From contig NZ_AYTM02000002.1 of the NCBI RefSeq assembly GCF_000507185.2, positions 1,015,501 to 1,079,500 on the forward strand: a stretch of 64,000 nt of DNA, in the 5' to 3' direction. The notes under the pieces were generated by a model. It searched no databases. It worked only from the letters and a program-made list of their open reading frames with translations, and was not told the DNA's origin. This DNA comes from Pseudomonas syringae KCTC 12500 (GTDB lineage: Bacteria; Pseudomonadota; Gammaproteobacteria; Pseudomonadales; Pseudomonadaceae). The translations under genes were made by a program, and so were the position numbers. Shown here piece by piece: positions 7,916 through 15,506 of this stretch (position 1 is the first letter of the stretch; the number at the start of each line of letters is the position of its first letter).

Positions 7916-8239
7916 TCAAAGCCTGATCGAAATTGGCTCTTTACCGACCATTGGGATTCTCAAAGGCGTCTTTGCGAGCGCCTGTAGATTGAGTCCAGCC
8001 GAGACCAGTTCAATGATCCTTTCGCCAGTCTTGTAAGAGCCCTTTAAGGATGCTTCACGAACCAGAGCATCGATATCAAAGGAGACCATTCCGTTTTCAT
8101 AGCTTCTGAAGTTTGCTCTATGATCGGTGAGTAGATTCTTTACAATGATCAATTGACCCCTTGAGGCTGGTGGGAAGACCCGAGACAAAGCAATCAGGTC
8201 ATGTTCTTTAAGCAATTCGTTTGCTGGATAGGTGTTCAT
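7916..8239 (-). CDS. Unknown 107-aa element protein
   Basis: Begins MNTYPANELLKEHDLIALSR with AAGGAGG six bases before the ATG, so translation is well supported. I do not recognise the family. The chain is mixed alpha/beta with no membrane segment or signal peptide; the middle (GQLIIVKNLLTDHRANFRSY) and end (LRIPMVGKEPISIRL) look like a compact soluble domain. It sits between a terminator-like hairpin (8282-8307) upstream and phage-type promoter A just downstream of its stop. Confidence 0.65.
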   Translation of the reverse strand: MNTYPANELLKEHDLIALSRVFPPASRGQLIIVKNLLTDHRANFRSYENGMVSFDIDALVREASLKGSYKTGERIIELVSAGLNLQALAKTPLRIPMVGKEPISIRL

Positions 8240-8281
8240 GTGAGTCCTCCTTAAAGATTTCTTGAGAGATAAATGAAAAGA

Positions 8282-8307
8282 AGGGGTTTTAATTATTAAT
8301 TACCCCT
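8282..8307 (-). terminator. Terminator-like hairpin between the 199-aa and 107-aa genes
   Basis: AGGGGT (8282-8287) pairs with ACCCCT (8302-8307) around an A/T-rich loop. On the minus strand the stem is followed by TCTTTTC, a weak U-tract. It would end transcripts that cover the 199-aa gene. Confidence 0.4.
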
Positions 8308-8405
8308 CCTCATCAGAACTGGTCGATCAGGTGTCGATAAGCTGGAAGGGATCTTTAAGATGGAAGGTGCCCTAATAGTTTTCTTTCTATTATCCGTCGC
8401 TATCT

Positions 8406-9005
8406 CTAAGAAGCCCGGAATAGAGCTTCCACGTCGATCTCTGCCTTGATTCTTGGGTGCCTCTCCACGTAAGAAGCGATCCCATGAGCAGCATGTCGAG
8501 CAGCCTTGGCGATACGCTGGGCAGTTCGCAAAGTCATCTCATCGGTCTTGCAGGCTTCCGCTGTGATCTCCGAAAGGAACAACGCATTAATAACCGCTCG
8601 GCGCTTGACGTTGATCTTTCCGTTGGTGACCCCGGCACTGGTGATGATCGACCCAGTAACAATGTCGTCTACCCACGGCAACGGATCGGGAATCGCAAGG
8701 AGATGCATATAGGCAGCGGCTGAGTTCGGGTAAGCGGTCCTTGGGCGTCCTCGGGTTGCCTTGCGAGAATCACTTGGGTTGGCTTGGGTGCTGGTGGTCA
8801 GAGCTGGGAGATTTGTGAGAGCCGTGTGGGTGTCCTTGGAGAGAGCTGGGTCGGCTCGGCGCTCGGCAGCCCACGCCTGGAACTCTTCCTCGGGATTCTT
8901 GGGCATTGTCATCTCATTGTGGTTGATGACTTCGCCCGTGTCTGGATCAACGTGGAAGATGGTTTTGGCTTCGAAGCCGAGGTGGCGGTGATACTTGGAA
9001 CGCAT
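8406..9005 (-). CDS. Unknown 199-aa element protein with AT-hook-like motif
   Basis: The ATG at 9005 has AGGAGG eight bases upstream, and that leader starts only 26 bases away if promoter B is used. The N-terminal half is charged and probably flexible; around residue 83 the sequence KATRGRPRTAYP contains the GRPR core of AT-hook DNA-binding motifs. The C-terminal half (about 95-199) is helical, with KRRAVINALFLSEITAEACK and RTAQRIAKAARHAAHG. A DNA-binding or regulatory role is a guess from these features. No family recognised. Confidence 0.65.
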   Translation of the reverse strand: MRSKYHRHLGFEAKTIFHVDPDTGEVINHNEMTMPKNPEEEFQAWAAERRADPALSKDTHTALTNLPALTTSTQANPSDSRKATRGRPRTAYPNSAAAYMHLLAIPDPLPWVDDIVTGSIITSAGVTNGKINVKRRAVINALFLSEITAEACKTDEMTLRTAQRIAKAARHAAHGIASYVERHPRIKAEIDVEALFRAS

Positions 9006-9027
9006 GGAATGGTCCTCCTGTTGTTGG

Positions 9028-9054
9028 TCGCAACAGTGAGGGTTTTTAACGACA
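9028..9054 (-). promoter_or_regulatory. T7-like phage RNA polymerase promoter, site B
   Basis: On the minus strand the site includes AAAAACCCTCACTGTTGCGA, close to the T3/gh-1-type core AAAACCCTCACT. Alignment to T7 places the start near 9031. A 26-base leader with AGGAGG then leads to the 199-aa gene, a very phage-like arrangement. It is a close copy of site A at 7874-7901. Confidence 0.6.
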
Positions 9055-9112
9055 GCGGACTTTCGACCAGCAAATACGGGACTTCAGGGAATCTCCAGGT
9101 TTCCCACAAGCA

Positions 9113-9175
9113 CGTTCCTACGCTCACGGAGTAAGGCTAAGCCTCAGCGAGTCGCATGGATTTCACGTAGGAACG
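9113..9175. repeat. 10-bp inverted repeat just after the short Rha gene
   Basis: CGTTCCTACG (9113-9122) and CGTAGGAACG (9166-9175) are perfect inverted copies; between them is a smaller palindrome AGGCTAAGCCT. The motif TAAGGCT inside it also occurs in the 7726-7740 hairpin arm. It starts 3 bp past the stop of the 9178-9537 gene and could be a transcript end structure or a regulator site. Confidence 0.4.
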
Positions 9176-9177
9176 CA

Positions 9178-9537
9178 CTACAAACGCCGTAGGCTCATAA
9201 CCTCTGACTGGAGACCTGAGAGGGACTCAATGATGGCCCCTTGAGATTGAGCGGAATGGCAAAAACCCATTTCCCCCATGTGCTGTACTTCCTCCAGTTC
9301 GTGCCACCGTTTGATCACGGCCATACGCATCTTGGCGCTGTAGCCAGTGAGGAGACATTCGGTGTGGTGCCGGTCGAGCAGATACTCGGTCTGCTGACGG
9401 TTCATGCTGTCCAAAAAGATGCGTCCAGTTTTGGACACATCTTCCTGTAGCTCACTGAACATCCTCTCAATATCTCGCTTCACATGCTGTGGCTGCTTGC
9501 CGGTCAACTCAGCAATCTCCCTGCTGCTCATGGTCAT
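9178..9537 (-). CDS. Short Rha-like phage regulator
   Basis: 119 residues, corresponding only to the Rha N-terminal domain: MTMSSREIAELTGKQPQHVK, RDIERMFSEL, then a DRHHTECLLTGYSAKMRMAV stretch parallel to the matching region of the 238-aa Rha protein of this element. It lacks the C-terminal domain. It lies between the integrase (44 bp away) and the 199-aa gene. No clear Shine-Dalgarno is seen. A role in control of integration/excision or of the helper response is inference from position. Confidence 0.65.
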   Translation of the reverse strand: MTMSSREIAELTGKQPQHVKRDIERMFSELQEDVSKTGRIFLDSMNRQQTEYLLDRHHTECLLTGYSAKMRMAVIKRWHELEEVQHMGEMGFCHSAQSQGAIIESLSGLQSEVMSLRRL

Positions 9538-9580
9538 CGACTGGTTAGGACTACTCAGATTTGAGCAGTCGTCCAGTGGC

Positions 9581-11023
9581 TTATAGCAGGGCTGTGTTTA
9601 ACGCCTCAGCCATCCTTGCGACCTGTACCCCACTACCAGCCCCGTACAGGTCGTAGCTAATCGAACCTGAGGCGTGCCCTAAGATTGCCTCAGCGGTCCC
9701 CACAGGCACCTCAGCGGCTTTCAAAGCGCCCGCCAGCGAATGACGCAACGAATGGAAGGTCTGGGTCCTATCAGCCTTCAGGTCCAAGACGCCCCTGAGC
9801 ATGCCATTGAGAACCCCAGAGAACTGACCAGTGCCCAGCGTAAACAACCGAGAGTCAGCCTTATCGACAAACTCAAGGAACGCCTGAAGATCAAACCCAT
9901 AGGCTCCATCGGTCAACGGGATAATCCTCAAAGCGTTCTTGGTCTTGGCTGTCTTGCCATCATCCCTATTGATGTCGATCACCCAGACACCAGCGACCTG
10001 TTTAATGTCAGCCTTGGTCAACTGCCTGAGTTCTTCAATTCGGGCCCCTGTGATGGCCCCAAGAGACAATGCCCAGCGCTGCCAAGAGCCCACAGGAAGC
10101 TCCTTAGCGTGGGCCATAAGGGCCTTTACCTGATCCTGAAAGAACGCCTCACGGGAGCTATCAGCCCCCTTGGTCGGCTTCAAACCATCGGTGAGAGCCT
10201 TGACGAGATAGTCATTATTCACTCCCCAATCCATGACCGTAGAGAGTCGGGTCAGGATTTTCCTCACAGTGGACGGCTTACGATCCTCAAGAAGCTTTGC
10301 CCTAAGGTTCTTCATATCTTCCCGAGTGTGGGCCTTTAAGTCCAGCTCCCCAAGGATGGCGCCAATGGCCTCACAGGTAGACTTCACGTCCCTCATGGTG
10401 CTGGCTTGAACATTATCCTTGAGTTCGTCCATGTAGAGCCCTGAGAGCCCCTTGAAGGTCAATGGCTTGGATGCTTCAGAAGGTAATACAGATAGGGACG
10501 GAGATAGGGCTACAGACGTGCTACAAACCTCAGCCTTCAGGTCCCTAACGATCCCTACCAGCTTTCCCGGCTTCCCCTTCAAGCGCTCTTGAGCGGCCTC
10601 GACGATATCCAGTGCCTTACCAACTGCGCGTTGCTGGTTGACGCTCAAAGGCATCTTGGCGCTCGCCTCACGGAGAGCCTCATGGTGCTCATCGTTGATC
10701 ATCTCGTAGGCGACCAGCGAGCTATCGCCATGGGCCATTGTCAGGCAGGACTCAGCGATGTCTATGAGGCGCTCACGGAGTTCGTCCCAAGTGGCCTCAG
10801 AGTTATCGAAGTGGTACGCCTTGAGGGTCGTGAGGATGTCCTTGGAGATGGTCATAGCGGTGGCCTTATCGGTGGTCCTGAGCGATAGCGTGAAGAAGCC
10901 CTTAGCGGTGCCTTGAGGGCGAAGGCGAAGGTAATAGCGACCAGACCGGCGATAGTGGTAAGGCTTGGCGAGGGCAGTTTGTAACAGGTTTGTCCCAGTT
11001 TGGGAGTGCTGGTTGATGGTCAT
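9581..11023 (-). CDS. int: Tyrosine-recombinase integrase of the element
   Basis: 480 residues. The N-terminal arm and core-binding part (about 1-290) include GLYMDELKDNVQASTMRDVK, a SAM-like domain. The catalytic domain has the expected residues: Arg in GAITGARIEELRQL, Lys in TAKTKNALRIIPL, the HSLRH box, LGHASG, and the nucleophile Tyr in SYDLYG near residue 458. The gene starts 43 bp inside the right att core and reads inward, the usual P4/prophage arrangement. It should catalyse integration at the nadB 19-bp core. Its first codons overlap the candidate arm sites at 10978-10998, so binding there could also repress its own transcription. Confidence 0.93.
   Translation of the reverse strand: MTINQHSQTGTNLLQTALAKPYHYRRSGRYYLRLRPQGTAKGFFTLSLRTTDKATAMTISKDILTTLKAYHFDNSEATWDELRERLIDIAESCLTMAHGDSSLVAYEMINDEHHEALREASAKMPLSVNQQRAVGKALDIVEAAQERLKGKPGKLVGIVRDLKAEVCSTSVALSPSLSVLPSEASKPLTFKGLSGLYMDELKDNVQASTMRDVKSTCEAIGAILGELDLKAHTREDMKNLRAKLLEDRKPSTVRKILTRLSTVMDWGVNNDYLVKALTDGLKPTKGADSSREAFFQDQVKALMAHAKELPVGSWQRWALSLGAITGARIEELRQLTKADIKQVAGVWVIDINRDDGKTAKTKNALRIIPLTDGAYGFDLQAFLEFVDKADSRLFTLGTGQFSGVLNGMLRGVLDLKADRTQTFHSLRHSLAGALKAAEVPVGTAEAILGHASGSISYDLYGAGSGVQVARMAEALNTALL
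10978..10998 (+). repeat. Candidate arm-type integrase sites, right end
   Basis: TTTGTAACAG (10978-10987) and TTTGTCCCAG (10989-10998), direct copies of the two 10-mers near the left end (4753-4784), placed within the integrase start region. Confidence 0.45.
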
Positions 11024-11065
11024 CGGCTGAAACCCCTATATCCATTGGGTTTAGCCTCATACGGT

Positions 11066-11084
11066 CGAGTTTTACAGCAACTAC
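11066..11084 (+). repeat. attR core (19-bp direct repeat, right copy)
   Basis: Exact copy of the 19-bp core at 4529-4547. From its first base the frame continues into the displaced host nadB 3' end. Confidence 0.9.
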
Positions 11085-11259
11085 AAGGTCAGCCGCGACC
11101 TGATCGAGTTGCGCAACCTGGCGCAAGTGGCGGAACTGATGATCCGCTCGGCCATGCAGCGCAAGGAAAGCCGGGGGCTGCACTACACGCTGGACTATCC
11201 CGAAATGTTGCCGGAGGCGCTGGACACTATTCTGGTGCCGCCCACTTATGCCGGCTGAA
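11066..11259 (+). pseudogene. Displaced host 3' end of nadB
   Basis: This stretch encodes [20 protein letters not shown], continues through [18 protein letters not shown], and ends PPTYAG followed by TGA, the normal NadB C terminus, but has no start. It is the original host tail pushed 6.5 kb away by the element. By eye about 52 of 59 residues match the replacement tail at 4536-4712, while the DNA differs at many third positions. Excision would restore the native gene. Its last 33 bp overlap the end of ygfX on the other strand. Confidence 0.92.
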
Positions 11260-11691
11260 CTTCAAACGTACGCGCAAACGTCGGTGAATGTCCGGCGTCA
11301 GTGCGTCACGCGGGATGCAGCAGCTGTTGATCGATCGTCCGGGACGACCGGCGATAATCGGGCGAAAACGCAGAATGACCACCCACGGCAAGGCAAGACT
11401 GTCGGGGCATAACTGCACAGGCTGCCAGCCGTCACGTGCATTCCACAGCTGCCAGCCTTGATGATCGCGCTTGAGCGCGGTGAATGCCGCCGGATACGTC
11501 AGCAGGATGGAACTTGGTATCACCCAGGCAGCATGCGCCAGACATATCAGCGCACCCAGCGCCGCAGCCCACACGGCGATGTCCAGCCAGTACAACGCGA
11601 CCAGTGCCAGACACTGGACCGCGAGATACGCCGTCACCAGCAGACGCGAGGCCTGCCAGTGACATTCGAAGCGATCACTGGGGCTGGACAC
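11227..11691 (-). CDS. ygfX: YgfX/CptA-family inner-membrane protein
   Basis: 154 residues with a GTG start at 11691, inside the last 17 bp of sdhE, indicating coupled translation. Two adjacent membrane helices lie at about residues 17-55 ([20 protein letters not shown] then [16 protein letters not shown]), followed by a soluble part with [16 protein letters not shown] and [10 protein letters not shown]. This is the YgfX pattern; the E. coli protein has been described as a toxin acting on cell division and paired with SdhE/YgfY, though that role is debated. The 3' end overlaps the displaced nadB tail convergently. Confidence 0.8.
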   Translation of the reverse strand: MSSPSDRFECHWQASRLLVTAYLAVQCLALVALYWLDIAVWAAALGALICLAHAAWVIPSSILLTYPAAFTALKRDHQGWQLWNARDGWQPVQLCPDSLALPWVVILRFRPIIAGRPGRSINSCCIPRDALTPDIHRRLRVRLKFSRHKWAAPE

Positions 11692-11929
11692 GATCCAGGA
11701 TCATGCGAACCATGCGCTGCAATTCAGCATCTTCGGATTCGGCACGCTGCATGAACCAGCCGAACATATCCTGATCCTCACAGGTCAGCAGACGGCGGTA
11801 CAAATCGCGGTCCACGTCATTCAAATGTGGGTAGACCTCACGGACAAACGGCACCAGCAGCACGTCCAGTTCAAGCATGCCGCGGCGGCTGTGCCAGTAA
11901 AGGCGGTTGAGTTCAACGTCTTCGACCAT
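11675..11929 (-). CDS. sdhE: SdhE/CptB, succinate dehydrogenase flavinylation factor
   Basis: 84 residues starting [20 protein letters not shown], with the RGxxE motif (RRGMLELD) required for attaching FAD to SdhA and FrdA, then [11 protein letters not shown], also conserved. The open frame reaches back to 12040, but family length and the motif position place the start at 11929. It is followed by ygfX with a 17-bp overlap and is divergent from ygfZ. Confidence 0.92.
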   Translation of the reverse strand: MVEDVELNRLYWHSRRGMLELDVLLVPFVREVYPHLNDVDRDLYRRLLTCEDQDMFGWFMQRAESEDAELQRMVRMILDRVQPQ

Positions 11930-12075
11930 GGAGCGCTCCTCAAAGTAGGCGGCAAGTATACAGCCGTGAGCCGGGCGCGCGAATATCGCAATGGTCGCAG
12001 CAGTTTTCATGTACCCGTATGCATAACCTCGACTCGGCACTATGATGTGCCCCCGGACTTTTTTCCCAATCTGCG

Positions 12076-13023
12076 ATGACCATGGCCCACACAGCTTTTT
12101 TCTGCACGCTAACCCATGAGGGCGTTCTCGCCGTTCGCGGCGTGGATGCCAGCAAGTTTCTTCAGGGTCAGCTGACGTGCAACCTCAACTATCTGAATGA
12201 AGACAAATCCAGCCTGGGTGCCCGTTGCACGCAGAAAGGCCGGATGCAGTCGAGTTTTCGCATCGTGTTCGAAGGCGACGGCTGCCTGCTGGCGATGGCT
12301 GGCGAACTGATCGAAGCGCAATTGCTCGACCTGCGCAAATACGCAGTGTTCTCCAAATCGAAGCTCACGGACGAAAGCGCAGACTGGGTGCGCTTCGGCT
12401 TGCAGGATGGGGACGCCGCGCTGGTCAGCCTGGGCCTGGATCTGCCCCAGGAAACCGATAGTGTGGTGCGCGCCAATGACCTGATTGCAATCCGCGTCTC
12501 GCCAGGCAGGGCCGAGCTTTGGGTGCGCAGCGCACAGGCAGACAGCATCAAGTCGCGCCTGGCAGCGCAGTTGAGTGAAGGCCCGCTGAATGACTGGTTG
12601 CTGGGCCAGATACGTGTCGGCATCGGCCAGGTGTTCGGCAGCACCCGCGAAGAATTCATTCCGCAGATGATCAATCTGCAAGCAGTTGGCGGCGTCAGCT
12701 TCAAGAAAGGCTGCTACACCGGCCAGGAAATCGTTGCCAGAATGCAATATCTTGGCAAACTCAAGCGCAGGCTTTATCGCCTGACCCTGAGCGACGAAGA
12801 TATCCCACAACCCGGTACTGCATTGTTCTCACCGGTACATGCCAGCGCCGTGGGCAACGTCGTCATGGCCGCACAGGATGGGCAGAACATTGAACTGCTC
12901 GCGGTATTGCAGGGTGATGCGGCAGAAGACGGCCGTATCAATCTTGGCTCGCCAGAAGGCGCAGCGCTGCAAATGAGTGAACTGCCCTACACACTGGACA
13001 GCAAACTCGAAACTCAGCGCTAG
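12076..13023 (+). CDS. ygfZ: YgfZ, folate-binding iron-sulfur cluster repair/tRNA-modifying protein
   Basis: 315 residues with the signature [12 protein letters not shown] at about 211-222, whose Cys is essential in E. coli YgfZ, and an N-terminal GcvT-like fold ([18 protein letters not shown]). YgfZ supports assembly or repair of some Fe-S enzymes, including MiaB, using tetrahydrofolate. The start could be 12076 or the next ATG at 12082. It is divergent from sdhE, a common gammaproteobacterial pairing. Confidence 0.93.
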   Translation: MTMAHTAFFCTLTHEGVLAVRGVDASKFLQGQLTCNLNYLNEDKSSLGARCTQKGRMQSSFRIVFEGDGCLLAMAGELIEAQLLDLRKYAVFSKSKLTDESADWVRFGLQDGDAALVSLGLDLPQETDSVVRANDLIAIRVSPGRAELWVRSAQADSIKSRLAAQLSEGPLNDWLLGQIRVGIGQVFGSTREEFIPQMINLQAVGGVSFKKGCYTGQEIVARMQYLGKLKRRLYRLTLSDEDIPQPGTALFSPVHASAVGNVVMAAQDGQNIELLAVLQGDAAEDGRINLGSPEGAALQMSELPYTLDSKLETQR

Positions 13024-13134
13024 CCAGACGAACACATTCAGCTTCCTAGTGTCTTTAGAGCGATCCAGTACAGCCTGGCGCTCTGAAGAGCGCGCGGATA
13101 ACTCTGGACACCCCCAACAGCTGCGAGATGCAAC

Positions 13135-13956
13135 ATGAGCAAGATGGCTGACGAGGTGCAGAGAAACTTGATCAAGGCCATCGACAGAGATGCCTTGTTT
13201 CTACCCACCCTGCCGGAAGTGGCACTGAGAATTCGCCTGGCTGCAGAGGACACCGAGATCAGCATCTCGGCCCTGAGCAAGGTCATCGGTAGCGATACAG
13301 CCCTTTCCGCGCGCCTGATCAAGGTCGCGAACAGCCCCTTGCTGCGCCCGAACTTTGAAGTCAGCGACGTCAATACTGCGATTCGGCGGCTGGGCGTCAA
13401 CTACACCTGCAATCTGGCCATCGGCCTGGTGGTCGAGCAGATGTTCCACGCCAAGTCGCCGGTCATCGAGCAGAAGATGCGCGATATCTGGAAGCAAAGC
13501 CTGCAGGTTGCCGGTATCAGCTACACCCTGTGTCAGCGCTATACCAATCTGAAACCTGATCAGGCCACGCTCGCCGGATTAATCCACCTGATCGGGATCC
13601 TGCCGATCCTGACCTATGCCGAAGACCATTACGAGCTGCTGTCCGACCCGATCAGCCTCAACCACGTGATCGACAGCATTCATCCGGTTATCGGCGAGCG
13701 CCTGCTGCGCTCATGGGATTTCCCCGAACCACTGGCCTGCGTGCCGGGCCAGTTCCAGAACTTTGCGCGCGTCTCGAAAAGCCCTGATTACACCGATCTG
13801 GTACAGATCGCCACGGTGCATATCCACAGGAATACCGACCATCCCTTCGGCCTCATCGAAATGGTCGACCTGCCTGCCTACAGCCAGTTGGGGCTTGCCA
13901 GAGCAGAAGGCGTGCTCAGCGCCCAGATGGACGAAGCCAAGAGCATGCTCTACTAG
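13135..13956 (+). CDS. HDOD domain signalling protein
   Basis: 273 residues, almost entirely one HDOD domain: FLPTLPEVALRIRLAAED, then LSKVIGSDTALSARLIKVAN, followed by VNTAIRRLGVNYTCNLAI and IHLIGILPILTYAEDH. HDOD domains are relatives of HD phosphohydrolases that usually lack the metal-binding HD residues and act as scaffolds in signalling. A stand-alone HDOD next to ygfZ is common in pseudomonads. No partner domain is present. Confidence 0.9.
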   Translation: MSKMADEVQRNLIKAIDRDALFLPTLPEVALRIRLAAEDTEISISALSKVIGSDTALSARLIKVANSPLLRPNFEVSDVNTAIRRLGVNYTCNLAIGLVVEQMFHAKSPVIEQKMRDIWKQSLQVAGISYTLCQRYTNLKPDQATLAGLIHLIGILPILTYAEDHYELLSDPISLNHVIDSIHPVIGERLLRSWDFPEPLACVPGQFQNFARVSKSPDYTDLVQIATVHIHRNTDHPFGLIEMVDLPAYSQLGLARAEGVLSAQMDEAKSMLY

Positions 13957-13973
13957 CCTCAGCTGGTCCAGGG

Positions 13974-14116
13974 TGTGTAAAAACGTCACGAGCGAGGGCA
14001 AGACAAGGCAAAAACAGGCGAAAACGGCCGGGGTCGCGACCGACTCTAGGTGTTCTAAATGAGCATTTTTCGCCTGTTTTTAACGCAGTATTGGCAAGCG
14101 CAGTAGTTTTTACACA
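13974..14116. repeat. 143-bp palindromic MITE-like element
   Basis: Terminal inverted repeats TGTGTAAAAAC (13974-13984) and GTTTTTACACA (14106-14116) enclose a second inverted pair, AAAAACAGGCGAAAA near 14012 and TTTTCGCCTGTTTTT near 14067. The whole can fold into one imperfect hairpin. It fills the gap between two convergent genes and encodes nothing. No clear target duplication is seen. It may also end transcripts from both sides. Confidence 0.65.
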
Positions 14117-14123
14117 GTCTGGA

Positions 14124-15506
14124 TCAGGTGGAGCTAAAACTGACCCTTACCTTCAGGCCGCGCTCGGCGCCCTCGTGCAACGTAATTCTGGCCAGATGTG
14201 CCCGGCAGATTTCGCCCACTATCGCCAGGCCGAGCCCGGCGCCACTGCCCTGCTGACTGCGACGGTAAAACCGCTCGAAAACCCGTTCACGCTCATCGGC
14301 CGGAATGCCGGGACCATCATCCTCGACCTCCAGAACACCCGGCGCATAGACCCGCAAGACGACGTTGCCGCCCGGTGCGGTATGGGCCAGCGCGTTGTCG
14401 ATCAGATTGCTCAGTAATTCGTTCAGCAAGGTCGGCTCGCCGCGCAGCCAGACCGGCTCGTCAGCCTCCAGCGCCAGCGCGACACCCCGGGAATGAGCCA
14501 ATGGCGCCATGGCCATGCCCAGCTCTCTGGCCAACTGACTGAGGTCCAGCTGTTGCGCCCCGCCCTCGGCGATGGCCCGCGCGCCGTTTTCGATGCGCGC
14601 CAGGGACAGCAGCTGGTTGGCCAGGTGCGTGAGTCGATCCGTGCCTAGCGCCGCCGACTCCAGTGTGCTGCGCCAATGCTGCGGGTCGTGTTCGCGCAGC
14701 CCCAGCTCGACCCGCGCCTTCAAGGCGGCCAGCGGGGTGCGCAGTTCATGAGCGGCATCGGCGATGAATTGCGCCTGACGCTCGAACTGCACGCGCAGTC
14801 GCTCGGTGAAGTGGTTCAGCGCGCCCACCAGCGGACGCAGTTCGTGCTGCACTTCAACCATCGGTAACGCGCGCAGATCATCCAGCTGACGCTCCTCGAC
14901 GGCGGTGCGCAGGCGCTCCAGCGGTCGCAATGCCGCGCTTACCGTGAACCAGACCAGCAGCAGCGCGCCTCCTCCGAGCATGCCCAGCCGCAGCAATGTG
15001 TCAGCCATCAGGCTGCGCGCCATGCCCTTGCGCGCTTCCTGGGTTTCGGCAACGCGGATTTCAGCAGTACCATTCATGCCCGGGTCGGTCACTGGTTTGA
15101 GCAGGCTGACAACCCGCACGTCCTGCCCCTGATAAATCCCGTTATAAAATTTCGCCAGGGCCGGGTAATCGTCGGTACGCAACGTACCGGGTGGCGGCGA
15201 CGGCAGGTTTTCATAGCCGGAAATCAGCTTCTGATGGATGTCGTTGACCTGATAGTAGATGCGTCCTTCGCTGTCGTAGGCGAAGGTGTCCAGCGCCACG
15301 TAGGGAATGTCGGCGCTCAGCGTGCCATCGCGCTGAGTCAGGCCGGCTGCGATGGTACGTGCGGAAGCCAGCAACGTGCGGTCATAGGCGGTGTCGGCCA
15401 CTTCGCGGCCATTCCAGTAAGCGCTCATGCCGCTGGCCAACATCAATACCACCAGCAGCAGGGCCAGATTCCACAATAATCGCCAGCGCAGGCTGTCGTT
15501 AATCAT
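14124..15506 (-). CDS. tctE: TctE-type sensor histidine kinase
   Basis: About 460 residues. Two membrane helices (near residues 9-28 and 167-190) flank a periplasmic sensor domain with VALDTFAYDSEGRIYYQVND. A HAMP-like stretch is followed by the H-box DAAHELRTPLAALKARVELG, an N-box SNLIDNALAHT, and the G-box EDDGPGIPADERERVFERFY. The gene overlaps the tctD end: GTGATGATT offers GTG at 15509 or ATG at 15506. TctE with TctD senses tricarboxylates such as citrate and controls tctCBA, encoded divergently here. Confidence 0.88.
   Translation of the reverse strand: MINDSLRWRLLWNLALLLVVLMLASGMSAYWNGREVADTAYDRTLLASARTIAAGLTQRDGTLSADIPYVALDTFAYDSEGRIYYQVNDIHQKLISGYENLPSPPPGTLRTDDYPALAKFYNGIYQGQDVRVVSLLKPVTDPGMNGTAEIRVAETQEARKGMARSLMADTLLRLGMLGGGALLLVWFTVSAALRPLERLRTAVEERQLDDLRALPMVEVQHELRPLVGALNHFTERLRVQFERQAQFIADAAHELRTPLAALKARVELGLREHDPQHWRSTLESAALGTDRLTHLANQLLSLARIENGARAIAEGGAQQLDLSQLARELGMAMAPLAHSRGVALALEADEPVWLRGEPTLLNELLSNLIDNALAHTAPGGNVVLRVYAPGVLEVEDDGPGIPADERERVFERFYRRSQQGSGAGLGLAIVGEICRAHLARITLHEGAERGLKVRVSFSST

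Larger units (their letters stand above)
4529..11084. mobile_element. Integrated 6.5-kb element in nadB, candidate phage satellite
   Basis: The element is bounded by a perfect 19-bp direct repeat (4529-4547 and 11066-11084). The left copy is inside intact nadB and the right copy opens the orphaned host nadB 3' end. A tyrosine integrase lies just inside the right end, reading inward. All convincing element genes are on the minus strand: integrase, short Rha-like protein, 199-aa protein, 107-aa protein, 133-aa protein, 422-aa capsid-like protein with Ig-like domain, 238-aa Rha protein and a 28-aa membrane peptide. Most have strong Shine-Dalgarno sites. Two promoter-like sites match T7-like phage promoters. 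No terminase, portal, tail, replication or lysis gene is recognisable. It may be a satellite, or a very reduced prophage remnant; the intact frames and ends favour the first. Confidence 0.85.

Noticed and set aside
12109..12810. 233-codon minus-strand frame in ygfZ
   Set aside because: Shadow of ygfZ.
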